Positions 6,599 through 15,185 of a stretch of 64,000 nt of DNA are shown here, in pieces. The stretch is from positions 1 to 64,000 of the IMG/VR virus record IMGVR_UViG_3300048592_000443, one strand, 5' to 3'. The stretch is from a virus. The notes beneath the pieces were generated by a model. That model was given only the letters and a program-made list of their open reading frames with translations, searched no databases and had not been told where the DNA came from. Position 1 is the stretch's first letter. Each line of letters starts with the position of its first letter. A program made the translations under genes and the position numbers.

Positions 6599-7557
6599 CA
6601 GGCATGATCAAGTACGAGGCGTCACAGGGCGGCGAACTCGACGTGATGACCCTGGGGCGCGTGCTGGCCGATAGCGGCTATTTCAGCGATGCCAAAGACG
6701 CCGCGCAGGCTATCGTGAAGGTGTTGGCTGGCAGAGAGATGGGAATCGGCTCAATTGCCGCGATGACGGGTATCTATCTGGTCAAGGGGCGCGTGACCCT
6801 GAGCGCGAATCTGATGGCGGCGCAGATCAAGCGCAGCGGCAAGTACAACTATCGTGTTGCCCGGCTCGATGACACCGGCTGTGAGCTGGTGTTTTTTGAG
6901 GGCAATCAGGAGATTGGGCGCAGTAGTTTCACCGCCGACGATGCCAAGGCCGCCGGCCTGCTGAACTCCTCAGATCCCTGGCGCAAGACGCCGCGCAATA
7001 TGTACTTTGCTCGCGCAATCAGCAACGGCGCGAAGTGGTACACCCCTGACGTGTTCTCTGGCCCTGTCTACACCCCTGACGAGATGGACGGCGCGCCTAT
7101 CGACGTGACGCCACAGGCGCCCGCTCGCCCGCCGCGCCCGGCCCACAATGCAGACGGCGAGGTGATTGACGCAGAGCCCGAGGCCGATCCTTACGTCGTC
7201 TCTGGTCCTATCTATGGCGATCCGGTAGCGAAGTTCAACGGCGCGGGCGATCTGTACGTCAACCTGACCGTTGCCGGCGCTGAGTACATCATCAGGAAAG
7301 CCGCCGCCGAGTTGCAGTATCTTGAGGCGGGCGATCTGGTGATGCTCCGCTGGCACGAAGAGACGAACAGCAAGAAGAAAGACGCAGACGGCAACCCGCT
7401 GCGACTTCGCATCGTTGACGAGATTAGCGGCCCCAGGAATGCCGATGGTGATACGGCATGGCAGGAGCGGGCCGCAGAGGCAGAGGCGACGAACACCGAC
7501 GAGCCTGAGCCCGCCGCCGCCGGTATGCCTGAGGGCGATCTGCCCGCTCACCTGTAA
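6595..7557 (+). CDS. RecT-like single-strand annealing protein with C-terminal extension
   Basis: 320 residues. Residues 20-165 follow the phage RecT-type pattern: a LAxSGYFxDAKxAAQA helix, IVKVLAGREMGIG, then MTGIYLVKGRVTLSANLMAA and a TPRNMYFARAISNG segment. Such proteins anneal complementary single strands for phage recombination. A Pro/Ala linker near 165-195 leads to a beta-rich domain at about 200-285 that could be an OB-like fold. The Gam-like gene next door completes a Red-like module, but the partner exonuclease is not evident. The next gene is separated by a palindrome and hairpin. Confidence 0.78.
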   Translation: MTGMIKYEASQGGELDVMTLGRVLADSGYFSDAKDAAQAIVKVLAGREMGIGSIAAMTGIYLVKGRVTLSANLMAAQIKRSGKYNYRVARLDDTGCELVFFEGNQEIGRSSFTADDAKAAGLLNSSDPWRKTPRNMYFARAISNGAKWYTPDVFSGPVYTPDEMDGAPIDVTPQAPARPPRPAHNADGEVIDAEPEADPYVVSGPIYGDPVAKFNGAGDLYVNLTVAGAEYIIRKAAAELQYLEAGDLVMLRWHEETNSKKKDADGNPLRLRIVDEISGPRNADGDTAWQERAAEAEATNTDEPEPAAAGMPEGDLPAHL

Positions 7558-7563
7558 CCGATT

Positions 7564-7600
7564 GTGCGACCCGTCGCACGGGGCGGCATTGTGCCGCCCC
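7564..7600. promoter_or_regulatory. 16-bp palindrome followed by GC-rich hairpin
   Basis: GTGCGACCCGTCGCAC at 7564-7579 is one copy of the dispersed palindrome. Directly after it GGGGCGGC (7580-7587) pairs with GCCGCCCC (7593-7600). There is no T tract, so it may be an attenuator or mRNA-processing site between the annealing protein and the Gam-like gene. Confidence 0.6.
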
Positions 7601-7619
7601 TGACGTATCGAGGTATGCC

Positions 7620-8078
7620 ATGACAGCCGAGACAGAGCGCGCCCCGTTTGTGATTGACGACGCGGATAAGGCCTCGTGGGCGATTGACAAGATCCTGATT
7701 GCTCGCGAGCGGGTGGAACGGGTCAAGCGCCAGTTTCAGGCGGCACTTGACCAGGCTGAACTAGAGGTCAGGGACGCAGATGCGTTCTTTCTGCCGCTCC
7801 TGGAAGCGTGGTACGACGCCAACCCACCACGTAAGGGTAAGACGATCAAACTGCCGCACGGCAATCTGAGCAAGCGCACCGTGCCAGGCGGCCCGCGCGT
7901 GGTTGACCCTGACGCCGTTCTCGCGTGGGCCAAAGAGCACGGCATTCCTGGCCTGATCAGGGTGACAGAGAGTGTGAGCAAGACGGCTGTTGCTGAGTAC
8001 GTCAAGGCCACGGGCGATATGCCGGCCGGCGTTGAGGTTGTCGAGAGCCGAGAGGCGTTTGACGTGAGGGTGTCATGA
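7620..8078 (+). CDS. Gam-like host-nuclease inhibitor
   Basis: 152 residues. A long helical N-terminal part (WAIDKILIARERVERVKRQF through LEAWYDAN) is followed by GKTIKLPHGNLSKRTVPGGP and a DPDAVLAWAKEH motif. This is the layout of phage Mu Gam-type proteins, which bind DNA ends and block RecBCD-type nucleases. It sits directly after the RecT-like gene, which is the usual partnership. Confidence 0.82.
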   Translation: MTAETERAPFVIDDADKASWAIDKILIARERVERVKRQFQAALDQAELEVRDADAFFLPLLEAWYDANPPRKGKTIKLPHGNLSKRTVPGGPRVVDPDAVLAWAKEHGIPGLIRVTESVSKTAVAEYVKATGDMPAGVEVVESREAFDVRVS

Positions 8079-8464
8079 GGTATCAGCGGTCAACATTGAC
8101 CATCGCAGTGTACTATAGACGCCACATTGACGCGCAACCCATCACGGTCAGGTCATTACAGGTTGGCGATTGGCACGCGCATCTGTATAACGGGGAAGAT
8201 ACAGAACTGGGCGAGGGCGTGACGGTTGCGCACAAGAGCGGCATTGCTACGACCTGGCAGGGGCTTAGGCCCGCAACTGCCGTGCGTCTTTTGCGCGCCT
8301 ATCAGGCGTTGCCGCCCTGCCCTGTTTCGGATGATGAGTTATCCGAGCGCATCAGGACAGGGAAAACCAAGGAAGTACCAGCACTGGTTAACTGGCTCAA
8401 TCAGGCGATGCGTATTACCATGGATGTGACCAACCCGCAGAGGCATATCATCATCAGGGGCTAA
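8075..8464 (+). CDS. Protein of unknown function
   Basis: 129 residues, starting within the stop of the Gam-like gene (ATGA). The beta-rich N-terminal half and helical C-terminal half carry no motif I recognise. It lies between recombination and primase genes and is probably co-translated with them. Confidence 0.6.
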   Translation: MRYQRSTLTIAVYYRRHIDAQPITVRSLQVGDWHAHLYNGEDTELGEGVTVAHKSGIATTWQGLRPATAVRLLRAYQALPPCPVSDDELSERIRTGKTKEVPALVNWLNQAMRITMDVTNPQRHIIIRG

Positions 8465-8468
8465 CGTC

Positions 8469-9548
8469 ATGGCCGATCTGCTCACAGCCCTCTGCGACCG
8501 CTTACAGACCTCGCTTGACCGGCAGGGGCGGGCGTATGCCGACTGTCCCATGTGCGGCGCATCTGGCTTCACCAAGGGCAACAGGCCGGCGTATCATTTC
8601 TACCTATACGACATTCACGGGAAACGCGGCGCCTGTTGCTGGTCTTGCGGCTGGGGCACAAAGGGTTACAAACCAGAGCAGGGCTATAACGGCCCGCCCC
8701 CTGGCACACTTGCCGCCCTCGGCTTCATTCTCGACGTACAAGGCGCTGAGAGCCATTCTGCGGCGCCGCGCGAACTTCCACCTGCCCCGATAGCCCCATG
8801 GGCCTCAGACGACGCTCTGAGCCGCTACAGGCGGGCTATGGACGCTCGCTGGACTAGGGTTGTCAATATGTGGCAGATGTACAAGCCGCTGAGTGAGCAG
8901 ACCATCAGGGATAACAATCTGGGCGTGGGCAAACTGCCCCTGTATGACGAGGCCGGCGACAGGTGGTATGAGAGCCGCTATCCTCGGTTGCTTTACCCGC
9001 TTGTCGAGGGCGGGCGGATTGTGGGCATAGCCGGCCGCGCGTTTCTCCCTGGCGACACCGGGCCAAAGTGGCTCACCGGCTCAACCAGCACGCTCATTCT
9101 GCACGGGCTCGAAACTATCAGCCCCGGCGATACGGTTATCTGGGTTGAAAACCGCGTTGACCGGCTGCTCGTGCTGGAAGAGCGCTCAGACGTGCGCTGC
9201 CTCGCATCAGGCGGCTTGACCTGGCGCCCCGAGTGGCTTGACGCCATTGCGGCGCGGCGTCCTCGCCATGTGCTGATGATGCTTGACAACGATCTGGCAG
9301 GTTGCCCCAATTATCAGACATACGTGCGCGGCAAAGCGGCGTGGCTCGCGCGTATGCGGGCGCAGGTGAAAGCCGGCAAGATTAAGCAGATCCCGCCGTT
9401 CCAGGAGCCAAGAGGGCCGGTTATCGCCAATGCCCTGCTAGAGCGCGGCGTCAAGGCCAGTGTGTACAAGTGGGCGAACGGCACGCCAGAGCATCAGGAT
9501 ATTGGCAGCGTCATTGTTCAGGATCGTCAGCAGCGGCGTGCTGCTTAG
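8469..9548 (+). CDS. DNA primase-like protein (zinc finger plus Toprim)
   Basis: 359 residues. The zinc-binding pairs CPMC (26-29) and CWSC (57-60) give a CHC2-like N-terminal finger. A Toprim domain follows, with its Glu in VIWVENRVD near 227 and the DND motif at 273-275 in VLMMLDNDLAG. No DnaB-type helicase domain is attached, so it is a primase or primase-like protein that would work with a separate helicase. The stop overlaps a degenerate copy of the dispersed palindrome. Confidence 0.82.
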   Translation: MADLLTALCDRLQTSLDRQGRAYADCPMCGASGFTKGNRPAYHFYLYDIHGKRGACCWSCGWGTKGYKPEQGYNGPPPGTLAALGFILDVQGAESHSAAPRELPPAPIAPWASDDALSRYRRAMDARWTRVVNMWQMYKPLSEQTIRDNNLGVGKLPLYDEAGDRWYESRYPRLLYPLVEGGRIVGIAGRAFLPGDTGPKWLTGSTSTLILHGLETISPGDTVIWVENRVDRLLVLEERSDVRCLASGGLTWRPEWLDAIAARRPRHVLMMLDNDLAGCPNYQTYVRGKAAWLARMRAQVKAGKIKQIPPFQEPRGPVIANALLERGVKASVYKWANGTPEHQDIGSVIVQDRQQRRAA

Positions 9549-9565
9549 TGCGACAGGTCACACAG

Positions 9566-10423
9566 ATGGGCAATCTTCCCGAGCGACTAGAGCAAAGCCG
9601 CGCGATCTGGCAACAGGCAACCAGTCAGTATCCGCAACCATACGCCGTTGTGATGATGGTTAGCGGCGGCACTGACAGCATTACTGCTGAAGCCGTCGCG
9701 CGCTATCTGCACATTCCTGTTACGCACATTATGCACGGCATTACGCGCACCGGCATTCCAGAGACAACGCAGTTTGTGCGCGACCTCGCCGCGACCCGAG
9801 AGCCCCGCTATATCGAGGCTGACGCAGGCAGCGCTTATGAGCAGTATGTGCTACGCAAGGGCTTTTTTGGCAGGGGCGAAACGGCGCACAACTATGCCTA
9901 TCACGTCCTGAAAAGTGAGCATTTTCGCAGGGCGATCAGTCAGTATATCAGGCAAAGACAGCGCGGGCGCACAGTGATGCTATTGAATGGCGCTCGCAAG
10001 CAGGAGAGTGCGGCGCGCGGGCGCAAAATCCCTGACGCTATCCGCAAAGAGCCGAAGAGTAATAATGTTTGGGTCAGCATTATTCACGATTGGACGGCCG
10101 ATGATCGACTTGATATGCTTGACCTGATGGGAGTTGAGCGCAATCCTGTTACCGTAAAACTCTGCCGATCTGGCGAGTGTATGTGCGGTACGACACAAAA
10201 CCAGCAGGCCAGGGAAGAGGCGGCATTCTGGTATCCCGATTGGGGAAAGTGGCTTGACGATCTAGAGCGCCGCGTAATGTGTCAGTATCCCTGGAAGTGG
10301 GGCGATGATATTCCGCGTTGGTTTTCACAGACACAAGCGGGGCAGATGACCTTGCCGGGTGATGACTGGTTGCCCATGTGCCATACGTGCATCAATGCCG
10401 CCGATGATCTGAGGCCCGCGTGA
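9566..10423 (+). CDS. PAPS reductase/DndC-family PP-loop protein
   Basis: 285 residues. The PP-loop ATP-binding motif SGGTDS is at 33-38. A Cys-rich stretch, CRSGECMCGTT, near residue 200 and two more Cys near the end could bind a metal or an Fe-S cluster. Family members adenylate sulfur-containing or other substrates; they include PAPS reductase and DndC of phosphorothioation. The start is chosen at the ATG just after the palindrome-like GTGCGACAGGTCACAC. A role in phage DNA or nucleotide modification is possible given the methyltransferase further on, but no other phosphorothioation genes are visible. Confidence 0.8.
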   Translation: MGNLPERLEQSRAIWQQATSQYPQPYAVVMMVSGGTDSITAEAVARYLHIPVTHIMHGITRTGIPETTQFVRDLAATREPRYIEADAGSAYEQYVLRKGFFGRGETAHNYAYHVLKSEHFRRAISQYIRQRQRGRTVMLLNGARKQESAARGRKIPDAIRKEPKSNNVWVSIIHDWTADDRLDMLDLMGVERNPVTVKLCRSGECMCGTTQNQQAREEAAFWYPDWGKWLDDLERRVMCQYPWKWGDDIPRWFSQTQAGQMTLPGDDWLPMCHTCINAADDLRPA

Positions 10424-12408
10424 CAGCCCTGCTTGACCGTGCGCTGGCTCAGATACACGAGCCGGCGCCGGAAGCCGTTACCACGCCATTACCAGAGGCG
10501 CCCAAAGAGCGCGGGCCAATCCGCAGAGGACTGAAAAAGGTTGCCAGGGTCTACTACACCGAGCCCGAACTAACCGTAGACGAGTTGCCAGCGATGATAC
10601 ACAAGCGCGTAGCAGAATACCTTGCCGAACCGGCGCCCGGCTATGCGCTCTTGCTTGCGCTGCCGGCCGGATCGGGTAAGACAACTGCGCTTGTGCAGAC
10701 CGCAGAGCGGCACGCATCAGGCGGACAACGGGTTATCTACGCCGGCCCGCGTCATGATTTCTTCCTCGACATTCAGGCCATCGCGAGCAAGCCGCACTGG
10801 TGGTATGAGTGGCAACCGCGCCACGGGGGCGACGATACGCGAGAGGCAACTTGCCGCTGGGCGCCGCAGATGGAACGATGGCTCGCGCGCGGCTATCAGG
10901 CAATCGAGATGTGCCGCAATGCGAAGATCTGCGGCTGGAATGTCATCAAAAACGAATGCCCCTACCACGCACAGCGGGCAATCACTCAGCCGATCATCTT
11001 TGCCCAGCATCAGCACGTTGCCATTAAACACCCGCTGATGGAGCAAGCCAGCCTCTTAATCGGTGACGAGCTGCCGCTTACAGCATTCTTGCATCACTGG
11101 ACTATCCCGCCCGCATCAATCACGCTTGACGACGCTGATCCCGAGATACACGCCCTGCTGTACAAACTACGCGAGTTAACGACCCTCGCCGCCCCTCGCA
11201 AAGGCGGCTGGTCAGGGCCGCAGCTCATGGCAGAGTTGGGCGGCGCCGGCTACGTTGCAGAGTTGTGCGAGCGCCATAGCTTGATGAACGAGCATGACCT
11301 GATCAGCCCGTCGCTGTCAAGCGCATTCGAGGTTGATACGGTCGAATACGCGCATTTACCCTATCTGCTATCAATCCTGAAACAGGAGGCCAATGCGGGG
11401 TTGCGCGGCCTGCCTGAGTATGTACGCCGTATCAGGGTTAATCCCGAAGGCCTGCACCTGCTGATGCGGCGGCGCCCCGGCCAACTGCCCGCGCACATCG
11501 TCTGGTGCGACGCGACCGGCAACGCGGCGATGTATGAGAAGTTGCTCGGTATGCCTGTCGAGGTGGTACGCCCGCGCGTGAAGATGGCTGGCACGATCTA
11601 TCAGGTGTGGACTTCGCTTAACAACAAGTACACCTTGAAGGGCCTGACAGATCACACCGATGAACAGAAACAGGCCAGGGCGCGCAAGGCCGCAGACCTG
11701 AAAGCGCAGATTGACCATATCCTGAGCAAAGGCTATCAGCGCCCTGCGGTCATCTCGTACAAGAGCCTGCTTGACGAGTTGGCGCCAGACGTTGAGCAGC
11801 GCGGGCACTTTGGCGCAGAGCGCGGCACGAACCGCCTTGCCGAGTGCGACTGTCTCATCGTCGTTGGCACGCCAATGCCGCCGCAAGTAGACATACTCGC
11901 CGCCGCCGCGATGCTGTATGACGACAGAGATACGCCGTTCAATACCGATTGGACTGTCGAGGATCGGCAATTCGAGGGCACAGACCAGGCATATCCGATT
12001 GGCGGCTACTGGAGTGACCCGGCGCTGCAAGTGCTGGTTGACCAGTTCAGAGAAGCCGAATTGATGCAGGCTGTTCACAGGGCTCGCCCGTTGCGCCGGC
12101 CGGTTGACGTGTACCTGTTGACCAACGTAGCCGTGCCAGGGCTCCCGGTGACGCTCACGAGCCTCCACGGGCTGTTTGAAGCGCCTGAGGGCGTTGACCC
12201 GTATCGCTGGCCTGACGTGCGCCAGTGGGCGCGCGAGCGGCTAGAGCAGGTGGGCAGCGTCACCGCATCAGAGCTTGCCGAGCGGGCCGGCGTGCAATGG
12301 GCCGCCGGTAAGCGCTATCTCGAAGCCCTCGCAGCCCAGGACGGGTATCAGGTGCGCAAGGTTGGGCAGAGCCGGGGCAGATCGGCGCTGTCGCTTGTAA
12401 AGGGATAA
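10420..12408 (+). CDS. SF2 helicase with possible XPD/DinG-like Fe-S cysteines
   Basis: 662 residues from a GTG overlapping the previous stop. Walker A LPAGSGKTT is at 81-89 and a DExx-type motif, LLIGDELP, is near 212-219. The second RecA-like domain ends with QAVHRARPLRRPVDVY, and a helix-turn-helix-like C-terminal part follows (GSVTASELAERAGV). Between Walker A and the DE motif four Cys lie at 145, 165, 171 and 180, the place where XPD/DinG helicases hold a 4Fe-4S cluster. Its last codons form the left arm of the first long palindrome. Confidence 0.78.
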   Translation: MTALLDRALAQIHEPAPEAVTTPLPEAPKERGPIRRGLKKVARVYYTEPELTVDELPAMIHKRVAEYLAEPAPGYALLLALPAGSGKTTALVQTAERHASGGQRVIYAGPRHDFFLDIQAIASKPHWWYEWQPRHGGDDTREATCRWAPQMERWLARGYQAIEMCRNAKICGWNVIKNECPYHAQRAITQPIIFAQHQHVAIKHPLMEQASLLIGDELPLTAFLHHWTIPPASITLDDADPEIHALLYKLRELTTLAAPRKGGWSGPQLMAELGGAGYVAELCERHSLMNEHDLISPSLSSAFEVDTVEYAHLPYLLSILKQEANAGLRGLPEYVRRIRVNPEGLHLLMRRRPGQLPAHIVWCDATGNAAMYEKLLGMPVEVVRPRVKMAGTIYQVWTSLNNKYTLKGLTDHTDEQKQARARKAADLKAQIDHILSKGYQRPAVISYKSLLDELAPDVEQRGHFGAERGTNRLAECDCLIVVGTPMPPQVDILAAAAMLYDDRDTPFNTDWTVEDRQFEGTDQAYPIGGYWSDPALQVLVDQFREAELMQAVHRARPLRRPVDVYLLTNVAVPGLPVTLTSLHGLFEAPEGVDPYRWPDVRQWARERLEQVGSVTASELAERAGVQWAAGKRYLEALAAQDGYQVRKVGQSRGRSALSLVKG

Positions 12409-12495
12409 TCAGGATTTTAATTATCATCCCTCACCTATAAATAAATACTATAGATGAAGGATGATAATTAAAAACAGGGCAAACGCTTTACACTT
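12395..12495. repeat. Long inverted repeat, copy 1
   Basis: A ~100-bp imperfect palindrome. TGTAAAG at 12396-12402 pairs with CTTTACA at 12486-12492, and inner arms TTTTAATTATCATCC and GGATGATAATTAAAA surround an AT-rich centre with a CCTCACCTATA segment. The left arm encodes the last four residues and stop of the helicase. A related copy stands at 44907-45010 and another at 59477-59585. Function unknown: a transcription-ending or processing hairpin, or a MITE-like element. Confidence 0.85.
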
Positions 12496-12586
12496 AGACC
12501 AGTAACACCGCGTCCTGATGCCCGAACAGGCCGAAACGGGCGCAACGTATCAGGAAGCGGTAGCGTTAGCGGATAGAAGAGGGGTT

Positions 12587-14311
12587 ATGCACCTGCGACC
12601 ATACCAGCAAGAGGCGATTGTGGCTGTCAAGGCTGACTGGGCGGCCGGCATTCGAGAGACGTTGCTTGTAATGGCAACCGGCCTCGGCAAGACAAATACC
12701 TTTCTCGCGCTGCTGATGGCTGAGCTTGACGCCTGCCCTGATGCTCGCGCGCTTGTGCTGGCGCATCGCACTGAGTTGGTTGACCAGCCCCTTGACCGTC
12801 TGCGCTCGATTGACGAGGTATGGCTGATGGGCGGCGCGCTGAGTATGCCCCGCGTCGGCGTTATTCAGGCACAGCGGCGCGACCTTGACCGGCAACTGAC
12901 CTTTGCCACGGTTCAGAGCCTCAGGCCGCAGCGCGTGGCCGATCTGCTACGCTATGGCAAGATCACTCATCTGGTAGTAGACGAGGCGCATCACGCGACG
13001 GCGCCCACCTATCTGCAAGTGCGACAGGCGTTGCTTGATGCCAACCCTGACTTGTTTCATTTGGGCGTAACCGCTACGCCGATCCGGGCTGACGGCGATG
13101 GGTTAGCCAAGGTATACCAGAAAGATAGCGCCCGCGTCTCGATTGCAGACGGCGTGCGCTGGGGCTTTCTCACGCAGCCCCGATGGCTTGCCATCTCGAC
13201 GGGCATCAGCATTGACGGCGTGCATACCCGCTCTGGGGATTACGTCGCCTCTGAACTTGCAGATCGCTTTGACACGCCACAGGGCCGGCAGATCATTGTA
13301 CAGGCGTACCAGAAGTATGCGACGGGGCGCCGGGCCATCGCCTTTACTGCCTCGGTACAGGGTGCTGTGGACCTTGCAGCGGCGTTTAGAGACGCGGGGG
13401 TGAGCGCCTATGCTGTGAGCGGCGAAACGCCCCGAGAAGAGCGCACACGGCTTCTGGGCGCGTTCAGGAAGGGCGAATACGCTATCCTGTGCAATTGCCA
13501 GGTCGCGGTTGAGGGCTTCGACGCGCCCGGCACAAGTTGCGTGCTGATGTGTTGCCCAACCCGATCCGATGGGGCCTATATTCAAAAAATGGGGCGAGGG
13601 CTCAGGCCGGCGGCCGGGCGCGCAATGGAGGGCGAGGACTGCCTAATCCTCGACTTCGTACCAGAGGGCTCGCGCAATATTGTGATGGCCGGTGACGTGC
13701 TCGGCATTCCCAAAGAGCAAGCCAAGGCCGCCCGCGAACTCTTGCAGGAAGAGGCAGAGCCGGGCGAGGTGCAGCTTGGCTTCACCTTCGACGGTCACAA
13801 CTTCGATACGAGCGGCACGCCGCTGGAAATCATCGCGCGCCAACTCGATTACCTGAATGCAAGCCGCTGGCAATGGGACCGGCGCGACGGCTGGTTGACC
13901 CTTGGCCTTGGCCCTGGCGCTGACGGGGTTGACCGCACGCTGGCGATTGCGCCAACCGACGAAGGGCATACCCTCTACGGCCTGCGTAGGGAGCCTGTAG
14001 GCGCCTCTGAGGACGGCAAGGCGCGTTATGGGCAGTGGAAGATAGCATTCACCCGTAGCGGGGCTCTGGAGGCGTTGTGCGAGCTTGCAGAGCGACAGGC
14101 AGACCGCTACGCCGTGGCAGTGCTGGCGCAGAAAAATCGAACCTGGCACAAGCGCCCGGCAACCGAGGGGCAGATCAAATACCTGCGCCGCCTTGCTCCG
14201 AAGGGTGAGAAGTTGCCAGGCTTTCTGACAAGTGGTGACGCGGCGAGCCTGATTACACACTTCCAGGTCAAGCAGGCCGTTGCGCGCCTGTGCGACACGG
14301 CGCACGGATAG
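12587..14311 (+). CDS. DEAD/DEAH-box SF2 helicase (UvsW/SSL2-like)
   Basis: 574 residues from the ATG at 12587, which has AGAGGGG 4 bases upstream; an ATG at 12518 would add 23 residues but lacks a ribosome site. It opens with the Q-motif-like LRPYQQEAI. Walker A MATGLGKT, DEAH, the GVTATP of motif III, and QKMGRGLRP of motif VI follow in order. The C-terminal ~200 residues are not helicase-like. T4 UvsW-type helicases act in recombination-dependent replication and branch migration; that role is plausible beside the annealing protein. Confidence 0.88.
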   Translation: MHLRPYQQEAIVAVKADWAAGIRETLLVMATGLGKTNTFLALLMAELDACPDARALVLAHRTELVDQPLDRLRSIDEVWLMGGALSMPRVGVIQAQRRDLDRQLTFATVQSLRPQRVADLLRYGKITHLVVDEAHHATAPTYLQVRQALLDANPDLFHLGVTATPIRADGDGLAKVYQKDSARVSIADGVRWGFLTQPRWLAISTGISIDGVHTRSGDYVASELADRFDTPQGRQIIVQAYQKYATGRRAIAFTASVQGAVDLAAAFRDAGVSAYAVSGETPREERTRLLGAFRKGEYAILCNCQVAVEGFDAPGTSCVLMCCPTRSDGAYIQKMGRGLRPAAGRAMEGEDCLILDFVPEGSRNIVMAGDVLGIPKEQAKAARELLQEEAEPGEVQLGFTFDGHNFDTSGTPLEIIARQLDYLNASRWQWDRRDGWLTLGLGPGADGVDRTLAIAPTDEGHTLYGLRREPVGASEDGKARYGQWKIAFTRSGALEALCELAERQADRYAVAVLAQKNRTWHKRPATEGQIKYLRRLAPKGEKLPGFLTSGDAASLITHFQVKQAVARLCDTAHG

Positions 14312-14345
14312 GATCTGAATACAGGGGAATTGATAACCAATAGAT

Positions 14346-14376
14346 GTGCGACAGGTCGCACGGGGCGTGCTAATAT
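14346..14376 (+). promoter_or_regulatory. Palindrome plus extended -10, upstream of RHH gene
   Basis: A perfect GTGCGACAGGTCGCAC at 14346-14361 is followed by TGCTAATAT (14368-14376), an extended -10. The palindrome covers the position of a -35 element, GCGACA at 14348-14353, 17 bases upstream. A protein bound here would block the promoter of the small DNA-binding gene at 14410. Confidence 0.6.
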
Positions 14377-14409
14377 TGTGCCACATTCGCAAGTGACAAG
14401 GTTAACGAA

Positions 14410-14607
14410 ATGGGCAACGCGGCAGAGGTGAATTATTCGGTTCGATTGACCGCAGATGAGCGTGAAGCGCTGCGCCGTCTTTCTGTCATTTACGAGCGCA
14501 GGCCCGGCGAAACGCTACGCGCCATCCTTCGCGCTGAGGCTCGCAAGCGGAATGTTTGGGTTGACGAGCCTCAGCATCTTTCATCTGAGCAGGAGCAAGC
14601 CAACTAA
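14410..14607 (+). CDS. Ribbon-helix-helix-type small DNA-binding protein
   Basis: 65 residues. VNYSVRLTADEREALRRLSV near residues 7-26 has the strand-then-helix pattern of Arc/MetJ-type proteins. The second helix is RPGETLRAILRAEARKR. It is preceded by a perfect dispersed palindrome overlapping its promoter, so it is a candidate for the repressor that binds this site family. It is coupled to the exonuclease gene by a one-base overlap. Confidence 0.7.
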   Translation: MGNAAEVNYSVRLTADEREALRRLSVIYERRPGETLRAILRAEARKRNVWVDEPQHLSSEQEQAN

Positions 14608-15185
14608 TGCACACGGGCAACCACGCAGAGGACAAGGCCGCCGCCGCTGAATGGGCCTGGAAATGTTTACAGGAGCCTGAAACGGTAATTCTGGATTCAG
14701 AAACATCAGGATTGGGATCTGATGCCGAGATTATCCAGATCGCCATTCTCGACATGCGCGGCACCGTGTTGCTTGACCGGCTCATCAGGCCGAATGGCAA
14801 CATTCCTGCGGAGGCGTCGGCAATCCACGGCATCACGTTCAAGACGGTTGAGGATCAGCCGACATTCAAGGCGGTTGCACCTGACATCAGGAGTGCCCTG
14901 GAGGGCCGCCGCTGTCTCATCTATAATCGCAGTTACGATCACCGGCTCTTAAAGCAGAGCGCCATGCTTGATGGCCTTGACCCGTACGCGGCGCTTCCCT
15001 CGTCAACCAGGTTTGAATGCGTGATGCTTCCCTATTCGGCCTGGGTGGGCGAGTCCGGCAAATACCGAGGCGAATGGCGATGGCAACGCCTGCCGAGCGG
15101 CGATCATAGCGCTCTTGGCGATGTACTTGCCGTGCGCCGCTTGTTATTCAAAATGGCCGGGCTCGAATGGTTGTGCGACAGATGA
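14607..15185 (+). CDS. DnaQ-like DEDDh 3'-5' exonuclease
   Basis: 192 residues. Exo I is ILDSETSG (Asp 30, Glu 32), Exo II includes NRSYDHRLL near residue 112, and Exo III is DHSALGDVLAVRRL near the C-terminus. It is a stand-alone exonuclease domain of the usual length. Roles include proofreading for a host polymerase or RNA/DNA trimming. Its stop overlaps the start of the HNH gene (ATGA). Confidence 0.88.
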   Translation: MHTGNHAEDKAAAAEWAWKCLQEPETVILDSETSGLGSDAEIIQIAILDMRGTVLLDRLIRPNGNIPAEASAIHGITFKTVEDQPTFKAVAPDIRSALEGRRCLIYNRSYDHRLLKQSAMLDGLDPYAALPSSTRFECVMLPYSAWVGESGKYRGEWRWQRLPSGDHSALGDVLAVRRLLFKMAGLEWLCDR

